Assembly: GCA_032718865.1 (NCBI GenBank) | Contig: JALUTQ010000042.1 | Location: forward strand, 1-19,051 | DNA length: 19,051 bases | Origin: Tilletia caries | Lineage: Eukaryota > Basidiomycota > Exobasidiomycetes > Tilletiales > Tilletiaceae | Direction: 5' to 3' | Part shown: positions 1 to 6,841 of the stretch, piece by piece | Numbering within the stretch: position 1 is the first letter of the stretch | Layout: the number at the start of each line of letters is the position of its first letter | Program-made: the position numbers and the translations under genes | Notes under the pieces: generated by a model | What the model was told of the DNA's origin: nothing | Seen by the model: only the letters and a program-made list of their open reading frames with translations | Databases searched by the model: none

Positions 1-20
1 TGTGCTGGTATCGTGCTCCC

Positions 21-44
21 TTTCTCTTTCTCTTTCTCTTTCTC
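21..44 (+). repeat. (TTTCTC)4 polypyrimidine mirror repeat in LTR
   Basis: Four perfect TTTCTC hexamers. Most of this tract reads the same in both directions on one strand (mirror symmetry), and it heads a pyrimidine-rich stretch of about 100 bases that continues with CCGTTCC-like repeats to about 110. It sits in the U3 part of the LTR upstream of the TATA box. Copies are at 6375-6398 and 12724-12747. Possible promoter or nucleosome-excluding role; no function is shown. Confidence 0.8.
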
Positions 45-230
45 AGTGCTTTCTCTCTCTTTTTCCTTTCCGCTCCGTTCCGATCCCGTTCCGTTCCTTT
101 CCGTTCCCTCTTCTGGCTCGATCCCTTTTCTGCTACCAAATCGTTACGCAATGGCTCGCTCCTCTCTCACTCGCTCACCTTTCCGACGACTTCCTTTACT
201 CTTTCCCGCCCTTACCAAGCTGGCCTCGAG

Positions 231-237
231 TATATAA
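231..237 (+). promoter_or_regulatory. TATA box of unit 1 LTR promoter
   Basis: TATATAA in a GC-rich setting, downstream of the polypyrimidine tract and about 47 bases before the self-complementary segment at 284. This fits a polymerase II promoter that drives the genomic retrotransposon RNA from the LTR. Confidence 0.6.
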
Positions 238-283
238 CGACTCATTGTACTTAGTTCTTTCTCGAATTCCACATTCTTCTTCC

Positions 284-295
284 CATTCTCTTGCT
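284..295 (+). promoter_or_regulatory. Candidate 5' end of transcript / self-primer segment, unit 1
   Basis: CATTCTCTTGCT is a perfect 12-nt reverse complement of the segment at 477-488. A further TGCA at 298-301 can pair with TGCA at 472-475 across a small internal loop. In Tf1-type elements the first bases of the mRNA fold back on the primer-binding site and prime reverse transcription; the position about 50 bases past the TATA box suits a transcript start. Copies at 6637-6648 and 12985-12996. The start site itself is inferred. Confidence 0.45.
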
Positions 296-307
296 TTTGC
301 ATACCTT

Positions 308-345
308 GAGGACCTCGTCCTAAATACTCAGAGGACTTCGTCCTA
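308..345 (+). repeat. Two tandem hairpins (AGGAC-NNN-GTCCT) in the LTR leader
   Basis: Two 15-nt direct repeats with one mismatch, at 308-322 and 331-345, each a 5-bp stem AGGAC/GTCCT around a CTC or TTC triloop. They lie just after the putative transcript start, so they would be in the RNA leader and, through the 3' LTR, near the RNA end. Copies at 6661-6698 and 13009-13046 are identical. A role in dimerisation, packaging or 3'-end formation is speculation. Confidence 0.65.
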
Positions 346-394
346 TTTCTTCTCCAATCAACAGGTTAGTCCCTCTTGATTGCGGCACAAGGTG

Positions 395-412
395 ATGAGA
401 GCGGATTGCTAA
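395..412 (+). other. Short upstream ORF in gag leader, unit 1
   Basis: ATG at 395 opens a 5-codon ORF that stops at TAA 410-412, 74 bases before the gag ATG. If transcription starts near 284 this is the only upstream ATG seen in the leader. It could reduce gag initiation or be skipped. Copies at 6748-6765 and 13096-13113. Confidence 0.4.
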
Positions 413-476
413 GCTCACCAAACCGACTGGACGCTTGGCTCGACCCCCTACAGCTTTACGTCCTCCTCCTTTGCAC

Positions 477-488
477 AGCAAGAGAATG
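477..488 (+). promoter_or_regulatory. Candidate self-priming primer-binding site, unit 1
   Basis: AGCAAGAGAATG, overlapping the last base of the putative LTR and the gag ATG, is the exact reverse complement of 284-295. Its position next to the LTR end is where a primer-binding site is expected. No TGG-initial tRNA-complementary site follows any plausible LTR end. Self-priming is known for Tf1/sushi-type fungal gypsy elements. Confidence 0.45.
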
Positions 489-2045
489 CCGGGCAAGGGA
501 ACCCCTCAAGACTCGGTGCAGCGAACGCCTACTCTTGGTCACCCGGGCTCGCCCACTCACCCGGACCCTACCTCATCCTCTCCCCTCACGGCTCTGTCTT
601 CCTCTTCAAGCCAGGCCCATCAGACGGCCGACGATACCGACCGCCACCAACCCTCTCGCGCTGCTTCCCCCATGCAGCCCGTCCAGACGTCCGTTCCCCA
701 GCATGACAAGCTGCTGCAGCATCTGGTCGATCAGCTTGCGGATATGCAAACTGCCATCAAGAGGCTCGAGAACTCACCGGCGTCCGCCCCTCTGCGCCGT
801 GCCCCGGTTGGTTCCACCTCCAATCCCGCCGCCACTCGATACATCCCTCCCCACCTCATGCTCGATGAGGCCGAGCCCGAGAAGGATGACGATGGCGAGC
901 TCGGAGATCCGTTCACGGCTCTGGACCGCATGTCCAAGACGGAGAAGATTTCCCTCCGGACCGGTCTGCGTCGGTTTGGCGTCAAGTTCCGGGACTTCGT
1001 CGACATCGCTCAAGGTCGCGCCACTCCGCCACCCAAGTCGTCCTCTCCTTCTCGGCCTCGTTCCGATCCGACTCCTGATCGGTCCCAACCCGACATCTCC
1101 GTGCCGTCGTTCTCCTCCGTCTCGGCGATCTCAGGGAAGGTTCCCCACTGCCGACCGGAGTTCCTCGGCACGTTTGACGGGAATGCGGACGAGCTGGAGG
1201 TGTTCTTGGCGCAGGTGAACGACGTCGCCCGGTCGGATCCGGACCCGGCATGGATGATGGCGGTGCTGCGCACCTTGCCCATCGTTATGGTGGGCGACGC
1301 CAAGGCCTGGCACACGGGGTTGACCAACGAGGAGGCCGCCGAGATGACCACGTTGGCGTCCTGGATGGAGGCGATGCGGGAGTCGTTCCCCGTCAACCAG
1401 ACGCTGCAACGACAGCAGGCTCGCGATCGGAAGTGGCGACCTGAGGCAGAAGGCGCGTCAGCCTACTACTTCATCAAGCTGCGGCTCCTTCGCGCTGCTC
1501 ACGGTCAAGACCAGTCGGACCGGTATCTCACCAACGAGATTCTCGATGGCCTGCCAGCCACCTTCCTGGTCATGCTACGCCTTCCTCGCCGTGGTGTCAC
1601 CCTGAAGGATGTTCGACAGGAGATCAGCGAATGGGAACCAACGTGGCGTCAGTTGTACGAGACTACACGTACCTCTCGACCTCCCCCTCCCGTCAAGGCC
1701 GCCCCTCCCTTGACTCGATCCAACCCGTCCTCTGTTCCCGCTCTCACCGCTCCCGCGCTCGCCCCGCGACCTCCTGCTCCTCAGACTGGAAAGCCACTCG
1801 GCTTGTCGAGCTCGTACGACCCGTCCCGCGTCACCGAAGCGGCAAATGGAAAGCCCCGTGCGTATCGACGGCCGGATGGTCAGTTGATCGAACTCAAGCG
1901 CAACTGCGCGACGTGTGGTGCTGCTCACTTCACGTTCGAGCACGACCATCTTGCGTCGGCCGCTCAATTGCGCGTTGCCGAGGTCGACGAAGAGGAGTAC
2001 GGCGAGGTCGACGAGACCGAGGACCCGGACGAGTCGGGTTTATAA
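486..2045 (+). CDS. gag: Gag structural polyprotein, unit 1
   Basis: 519 aa from the ATG at 486 (A at -3) to TAA at 2043; the frame is open upstream but without an earlier ATG. Residues 1-70 are Pro/Ser/Thr-rich. About 73-97 form a possible coiled coil (LLQHLVDQLADMQTAIKRLE). From about 220 to 390 comes a capsid-like region with the gypsy-Gag hallmark FLGTFDGNADELEVFLAQV and a W/L-rich helical core. A Pro-rich linker precedes a variant zinc knuckle C474-x2-C477-x3-H481-x4-H486, and the tail is acidic (EVDEEEYGEVDE). It should form the cytoplasmic particle and bind genomic RNA. The protein is the same in all three copies with no indel, unlike pol. It ends on the frameshift heptamer that feeds pol. 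The Gag call is firm; the subdomain limits are approximate. Confidence 0.9.
   Translation: MPGKGTPQDSVQRTPTLGHPGSPTHPDPTSSSPLTALSSSSSQAHQTADDTDRHQPSRAASPMQPVQTSVPQHDKLLQHLVDQLADMQTAIKRLENSPASAPLRRAPVGSTSNPAATRYIPPHLMLDEAEPEKDDDGELGDPFTALDRMSKTEKISLRTGLRRFGVKFRDFVDIAQGRATPPPKSSSPSRPRSDPTPDRSQPDISVPSFSSVSAISGKVPHCRPEFLGTFDGNADELEVFLAQVNDVARSDPDPAWMMAVLRTLPIVMVGDAKAWHTGLTNEEAAEMTTLASWMEAMRESFPVNQTLQRQQARDRKWRPEAEGASAYYFIKLRLLRAAHGQDQSDRYLTNEILDGLPATFLVMLRLPRRGVTLKDVRQEISEWEPTWRQLYETTRTSRPPPPVKAAPPLTRSNPSSVPALTAPALAPRPPAPQTGKPLGLSSSYDPSRVTEAANGKPRAYRRPDGQLIELKRNCATCGAAHFTFEHDHLASAAQLRVAEVDEEEYGEVDETEDPDESGL
2036..2042 (+). promoter_or_regulatory. -1 ribosomal frameshift heptamer GGGTTTA, unit 1
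   Basis: In the gag frame the codons are TC[G GGT TTA] followed at once by the TAA stop, an exact X XXY YYZ slippery site. The heptamer is the same as that used by the yeast L-A dsRNA virus. The -1 frame continues GGG TTT ATA AAC into pol. The site overlaps a 10-bp palindrome GTTTATAAAC (2038-2047). A weak 4-bp stem (CGTC 2047-2050 / GACG 2057-2060) follows; no strong pseudoknot was found by eye. Here the C6 run at 2078-2083 closes the -1 frame at 2084-2086. Confidence 0.75.
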
Positions 2046-3344
2046 ACGTCCGCAATGACGATAAACTAGGCCCTCCACCCCCCTGATCCGCCCGACGTCC
2101 CCGGTCCCGCGGTCAGGACCCTGTCCGTTGCTGCAGATGGTGACAAGGAGAATGAGCTGGCGTCATCATCACCCCCTCCTACTTCTTCGTTCCACATGGA
2201 CCGTCGTCCACACTTCTTCCACATGCGAAAAAAAACGACGGTCGATCCGCAGGCCAAGCCCCTTCGCCATGCCATCAAACGCGAGGGCTCTATCGTCAAC
2301 TTGAAGCCCTCTGCGGCGACAGGGAGCGGCCAAGGCTATCGGAAACATGTCCCACTCACTCTTTCTCTACGCATAAATGACACAACCACATTTCCGCTTT
2401 CTTCCTTGCTTGATACGGGTGCCGCCCTCTCAATTATCGACGAGCATCTGTTGCAGACGTTGGGAGGGGAAGCGCAGGGAGAGGGGATGTGGGTACACGG
2501 CATCGGCAACATTCGAACGAAGGGATGGGTCTCACTCACGATCTTCGTCGAATCAACGGACGCTCAAGGTCGAACCGTCCATCTCGAGTCACAACAGGAC
2601 TTCCATGTCCTTCCCCTCTTTTCCCCGGGCCTCTGTCTTGGGCTTGATTCTATCACCGCCCATGATGTTCGCCTTGCGCCTGCTCGACAAACGGCCGCCA
2701 TTGACGGGTACGCCTTCCCCGTCCGCGAACACATCTCGGGACCCCACACTGCCGACGCTGCGTTACACACCGCCGTCGACACCGAGATTCTGGCCGGTCG
2801 TTACGTGTGGGTGCCTGTTGATGCTTCGTGTCTGGCCCCCGGTGTCGATCACACCGTCCATCCTCGGCTTTCTGTTGATGAAGATCAGGGGACTCAGCTG
2901 GCGGGGCCGACAGCGTTGATCCAACACAGCGCTCGGGCTCATGTTCTGGTGGGGAATTATGGCCCGGTGTCGTGCTTAGTGGGACGGGGAACCATCGTGG
3001 CCGATGCCATTGCTGCGCGTCTTGGGGACGTCGCCAGTTCCTCCTCGGAGTGTTTCGCCGTTGGCACGCCGGAGACTGGCTCTGACGCCGATGCGACGTG
3101 GCTGAGGAGGGACGTGGATGCAGCGACGCCGGTAAACCCTTTCGAAGGTACGGATGACGGAACGTCCGATTTGACTCGTCAGGCGGTGACGACTATGGTC
3201 GATGACCAGTTCCGCGTCGGAATTACCGACGGCGGTGGCGCTCCGCAGGAGATCGTCGACGTGCTGCGTGCGCATCGGGACGCGTTTGCTCTGGATGGCC
3301 GTCCGGGTCGCGTCGTCAGTCAGGAGATGCCGATCGACTTGAAG

Positions 3345-4128
3345 CCTGATGCCGACGTCCGTCCGGTTCCTCCTCGACGCGCTAGCCCTGAGAAGCGTCG
3401 GGCAATGGACGCCGCCATTGATCAGTTGTTGGATTGGGGCATAATCGAGCCCTCTTCCAGCCCTGTGTCGTTTCCGGTGCTGATGGTGAAGCAGTACGAC
3501 AAATGGCGTTTTTGTGTCGACTACAGGCATCTGAACACTGCTACCGTGTCGAATCGATACCCTTTGCCAACGATTGACTCGATTTTCAACACCCTCTTGG
3601 GCAAGCGCATCTTCAGCTCGCTTGATGCCATTCGTGGCTATCACCAGATGCCTGTCCGGGAGGGGGACCGGTGGAAAACGGCGTTCACCTGTCATCGCGG
3701 TTTGTACCAATACAAAACCGTACCCTTTGGCCTCAAGAACGCTCCAGCTGTGTTCCAACGCCTTATGGACAGGATTTTTGGGCGATCTTCGCTGGCGACA
3801 CGCCGTCGTGTACATTGACGACGTGGTGATCGCGTCGCACACGATGGCGGAGCATGCTGCTGCGTTGGATGCCTTGCTGCGTAATGCCACCTCGGCCGGC
3901 CTCCGCTTCAGTCCCGCCAAGTGTACCTTCGCCGTACCGTCCTTGGTGTTGTTGGGGAGGAAGGTGTCGGGCGCCGGCGTCGCCGTCTGGGAGGACCGTG
4001 CCAAAGCCGTCCGTGATCTTCCGCGTCCCTCCACTCTCCGAGAGCTCTATCATGTTCTCGGTCTGTTCGGGTACTACCGTGCGTTTGTTCCTCGGTTCGC
4101 CGACTTGGCCGCCCCCTCTCCAAGTTGA
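3345..4128 (+). pseudogene. Reverse transcriptase domain, unit 1, broken before YIDD
   Basis: Same RT as in unit 2 but with an extra T at 3775-3779, 32 bases before the YIDD codons (3811-3822), so the palm is split between two frames. A G-to-A change at 3552 turns Asp into Asn in VSNRYPLPT. The second piece ends at 4128 after the short C5 run. Confidence 0.85.
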
Positions 4129-4548
4129 CCAGGGGTTGGCGATACGAGGCCGCTGTTGATGGACGCTATCGGTTGGTGAATACCGACGGGCACCCTGCGT
4201 CGGCCGACAAAGTGTTGGTGCCCTGGGCCGAGGAGCAGCAGCAGAGTTTTTGACGCGCTCAAGGCGGCGATCGCGAGTCCGCCCACCTTGGCGCATCCCG
4301 ATCCAAGCCGGCCGTACGTGTTGTATGTCGACGCCTGTAAGGATGCTTTTGCTGCCATCCTACACCAGGTGTTTCCGACTACCGCGTCAACCCCCGCTGC
4401 CAGCAGCGACACCATTTCCGCGTTCCCCGTTTCTGTCCATCTGCTGCCTCCGCGCGTTGCCAAAGAACGGTGGATTGCGTGGATACGGATGGATCGGCAC
4501 TTCGCTGGCATCTATCGACGGTTGTCGGAGACTGCGGACGGTGCGGAC

Positions 4549-5671
4549 GACGAATGGACTCTGACGGATGGTCTTCTGGTCCGTCGCGTCGATGGCAAGC
4601 TGGCGCTGCCCGAGGGTGCGATTGCTGAGGTGTTTCGACAGGTGCATGATCACCGCGGCCTTTTCGGGTTCTTGCGGACCTACTTAGCCGTGTCGCGCGA
4701 TTTCTGGCGCCCTCAGCTCTCGTTGGCCGTCCGCGCGTGGATAAAGCATTGTCCGTCGTGTCTTCGGACCAAGCGCGTTCCAAAGACCGGTTCTCTTGAC
4801 GTCGATCAGGACCCGCAGTTCCCGTTTTTCAACCATCAGCCTGGACATCCTGTATGGTTTTTCCGCGCACCCGTTCCGGGAACGATGCCGTCGTCGCGAT
4901 CCATGACGTTTTCTCTCGGATGATCATCCTCGAGCCCTGTTCCGCATCCATCACTGCGGAAGGCGTAGCGGCGGTCGTGAGCGACCGGGTCCTCCGGTAC
5001 GGGTGGCGTCCTCGTCGGATTGTGACCGACTCCGAATCTCGAGTCTCTGGCGCGGTGATGCAGGTGTTGGCTCGTTCCCTTCGTGCTGAGCTCACTCCGT
5101 CCCCGCCGCATCATCAGCAGGCGAACTCTGTCGAGCGGGCAATCCAAACCGCGCAGATGGTACTGCAGACGATGAGCTCGGAGGGACGCGCGCACTGGGA
5201 TCGACGACTGGTGCCCACGGTAGAGTTGGCGATGAACTCCACTCCGTCTTCGGTGTCTGGTTTCCGGCCCTTGGACCTCGTGTTCGTCAGCCACCCGGAT
5301 GTGTGCCATGCCGTCTTTGACGACGACGACCACCTGGGCGTGTCTTCCTTTGCCGAGCGGTTAGCTGCAGCGGAGGAACGCCTTGGTGATGCCCGCTTGG
5401 CGATCGCACGGGCTCGCGCGGTACAGCAACGGCGCTATGGTCGACGTCGTGCCGCTCCCGTGGAGATGGTCGTTGGCGACGAAGTCTTCGTTCGCCTGAC
5501 GGATCGACCGATCCCGGGACTGCGTGTGGACAAGCTGGATCCACGGAAGGCTGGTCCCTATCGGGTTCAGGAGATCTTGTCGCCGCACCGTGTTCGTCTT
5601 GAGTTGCCGGCGGATGTGGGTGTTGGTGACGAGTTCAGCGTCGAGCAGCTCGATCTCGTTCCTCGTGAGCC
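4549..5671 (+). pseudogene. Integrase, unit 1, two breaks around the first core Asp
   Basis: Same integrase. Extra T at 4825-4829 and 4858-4862 flank a short piece that holds the first catalytic Asp (4844-4846), taking it out of frame from both sides. The remainder, from PRTRSGNDAVV on, is open through Asp 5028 and Glu 5133 and the GPY/F module. Confidence 0.85.
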
Positions 5672-5959
5672 CGATCCCTTCTTTGCCGACCGAGCGGCCT
5701 TGCCGGTACCGCCTGTCGATCCTCCTGTCTTGCATGGCGACGCGCCGGTCGACGATGGCGGCGGAAGCGCTGATCTCGAGGCGCATCCACGTTTGTCGGG
5801 GGGGAAGGTGACTCCGTGGCCGAGGTGCCGTCGAACCGTCCCGCGCGCCATCGACAGCTTCCTCCGAATCTTCGAGGATTCGACCTCGGAACCGTCCGTT
5901 CGTCCTCGTCGTCCGCGCTTGCCGACGCGCTTCGTGGTCCGATCTTTACCTCCAGGACT

Positions 5960-6316
5960 GTGGACGTGGACGGTGTCAGCGTTGAGTTGCGGGAGCGGCC
6001 GATTGCTTTCCTCTCGCGACTTACCTCTGTGGCCGAGAAGAAGATGGTGGCCTCTGAGCTAGAGCTCTGCTGCCTGGCTTGGGCGTTCGCTCGGTTTGCG
6101 CATCTTCTTGAAGGGGCCGAGGTGACTGTCGTGACCGATCACGCTCCGCTCGGCGCGATGCTGCTGTCGACGGCGGAGATTCCGTACGGACCAACCATCT
6201 CTCGGTGTCGGGCCCTGCTTATGCCGCATCTGCCGAACTTGCGCTTTATTCACCGCCCAGGTCATCGACACACAAACGCGGATGCGCTCTCCCGACTTCC
6301 TTTGCCGCCTTCTTGA
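5960..6316 (+). CDS. RNase H, C-terminal piece after integrase, unit 1
   Basis: Same segment with Glu 6062, Asp 6137 and Asp 6281, stop at 6314-6316. Separated from integrase by the G7 run at 5798-5804, which shifts the frame by two bases. Confidence 0.83.
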   Translation: MDVDGVSVELRERPIAFLSRLTSVAEKKMVASELELCCLAWAFARFAHLLEGAEVTVVTDHAPLGAMLLSTAEIPYGPTISRCRALLMPHLPNLRFIHRPGHRHTNADALSRLPLPPS

Positions 6317-6346
6317 TTTCTGGCCCGGGACGACCAGCTCTTCAAC

Positions 6347-6354
6347 GGTGGGGA
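6347..6354 (+). promoter_or_regulatory. Polypurine tract before the LTR, unit 1
   Basis: GGTGGGGA lies directly upstream of the TG that starts the next LTR, 30 bases after the pol stop. It is the expected place for plus-strand DNA priming. It is short and has one T inside. The intervening 30 bases (6317-6346) hold nothing else recognisable. Confidence 0.6.
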
Positions 6355-6830
6355 TGTGCTGGTATCGTGCTCCCTTTCTCTTTCTCTTTCTCTTTCTCAG
6401 TGCTTTCTCTCTCTTTTCCTTTCCGCTCCGTTCCGATCCCGTTCCGTTCCTTTCCGTTCCCTCTTCTGGCTCGATCCCTTTTCTGCTACCAAATCGTTAC
6501 GCAATGGCTCGCTCCTCTCTCACTCGCTCACCTTTCCGACGACTTCCTTTACTCTTTCCCGCCCTTACCAAGCTGGCCTCGAGTATATAACGACTCATTG
6601 TACTTAGTTCTTTCTCGAATTCCACATTCTTCTTCCCATTCTCTTGCTTTTGCATACCTTGAGGACCTCGTCCTAAATACTCAGAGGACTTCGTCCTATT
6701 TCTTCTCCAATCAACAGGTTAGTCCCTCTTGATTGCGGCACAAGGTGATGAGAGCGGATTGCTAAGCTCACCAAACCGACTGGACGCTTGGCTCGACCCC
6801 CTACAGCTTTACGTCCTCCTCCTTTGCACA
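6355..6830 (+). repeat. Putative LTR between units 1 and 2
   Basis: Identical to the first LTR except that the T5 run at 60-64 is T4 here (6414-6417). It serves both as 3' LTR of unit 1 and 5' LTR of unit 2. It follows the 38-nt tail after the unit 1 pol stop and begins directly after GGTGGGGA. The end at 6830 follows the GCACA/self-priming argument and is less certain than the start. Confidence 0.62.
6584..6590 (+). promoter_or_regulatory. TATA box of LTR promoter, unit 2
   Basis: Identical TATATAA and context to that in the first LTR. In the array this promoter would transcribe unit 2, and its LTR would also supply the 3' end of unit 1 transcripts. Confidence 0.6.
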
Positions 6831-6841
6831 GCAAGAGAATG
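6830..6841 (+). promoter_or_regulatory. Candidate self-priming primer-binding site, unit 2
   Basis: Same 12-nt element as at 477-488, complementary to 6637-6648 in the same LTR and overlapping the gag ATG at 6839. Confidence 0.45.

Larger units (their letters stand above)
1..477 (+). repeat. Putative LTR of unit 1 (3' end inferred)
   Basis: The 5' end is set by the polypurine tract of the preceding unit followed by TG. The 3' end cannot be found from a second LTR copy, because units share one LTR. I place it at 477 because TGTGC at 1-5 is matched by GCACA at 473-477, a 5-bp terminal inverted repeat of TG...CA type, and because a self-complementary primer-site candidate starts there. Alternatives ending in CA are 363 (TGT...ACA) and 389 (TGTGC...GCACA). 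Contents: TTTCTC repeats at 21-44, TATATAA at 231-237, a putative transcript start near 284, two hairpins at 308-345 and a 5-codon upstream ORF at 395-412. No protein-coding gene is seen in this stretch. Confidence 0.6.
2042..6316 (+). pseudogene. pol: Pol polyprotein, unit 1, seven apparent frame breaks
   Basis: Protease, RT, RNase H start, integrase and RNase H remainder are all present but spread over several frames. Open pieces: protease to RT fingers/palm, in frame from 2084 to 3779 (stop 3818); RT from 3780 including YIDD (3811-3822) to 4116 (stop 4128); connection about 4117-4253; RNase H start plus integrase zinc domain about 4252-4829; a short piece with the first integrase Asp (4844-4846); integrase core and GPY/F 4863-5804; RNase H remainder 5816-6316. 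Every break is a one- or two-base change in a run of C, T or G, and a sister unit has the open length at each. The extra T at 3775-3779 falls just before YIDD. Either uncorrected sequencing error or real decay. Confidence 0.85.
1..6354 (+). mobile_element. Ty3/gypsy LTR retrotransposon, unit 1
   Basis: Order: LTR (about 1-477), gag (486-2045), -1 frameshift site (2036-2042), pol (to 6316), polypurine tract (6347-6354). RT before integrase marks the Ty3/gypsy order. This copy has the most disrupted pol, with seven frame breaks: an extra C in 2078-2083, extra T in 3775-3779, missing C in 4112-4116, extra T in 4247-4251, 4825-4829 and 4858-4862, and two extra G in 5798-5804. It carries a private G-to-A substitution at 3552 (Asp to Asn in RT). 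Confidence 0.93.

Noticed and set aside
6..20. TGGTATCGTGCTCCC at the LTR start as a tRNA primer-binding site
   Set aside because: It directly follows the polypurine tract, so it lies at the 5' end of U3, not downstream of the LTR, and I could not match it to a plausible tRNA 3' end.
331..345. UUCG tetraloop in the second leader hairpin
   Set aside because: The closing context is C-UUC-G with a triloop and lacks the extra G of a C(UUCG)G tetraloop.
2..379. Open frames of 70-175 codons within the LTR
   Set aside because: Translations are Ser/Phe/Leu repeats from the polypyrimidine tract, with no protein features.
428..450. TGGACGC and TGGCTCGACC as tRNA primer-binding sites
   Set aside because: Neither follows a TG...CA LTR end, and the implied acceptor stems do not look like common tRNAs.
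435..485. Extending Gag upstream to a TTG at 435
   Set aside because: Fungal initiation at TTG is unlikely; the ATG at 486 has a good context and the upstream codons lie in the putative LTR.
376..1218. A 280-codon open frame overlapping gag in another frame (also 6729-7571 and 13077-13919)
   Set aside because: Arg/Pro/Ser-rich composition typical of a GC-rich shadow frame, no ATG start at its beginning, and it overlaps the well-supported Gag.
2043..2084. Stop-codon readthrough as the route from gag to pol, since gag and pol share a frame in units 1 and 3
   Set aside because: A second in-frame stop (TAG at 2067) follows TAA, and unit 2 shows pol open in the -1 frame at a perfect slippery heptamer.
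2976..4034. Long open frames on the minus strand opposite pol (also 9328-10404)
   Set aside because: They mirror the RT coding strand in a GC-rich sequence, carry no known motif and change length with every homopolymer indel.
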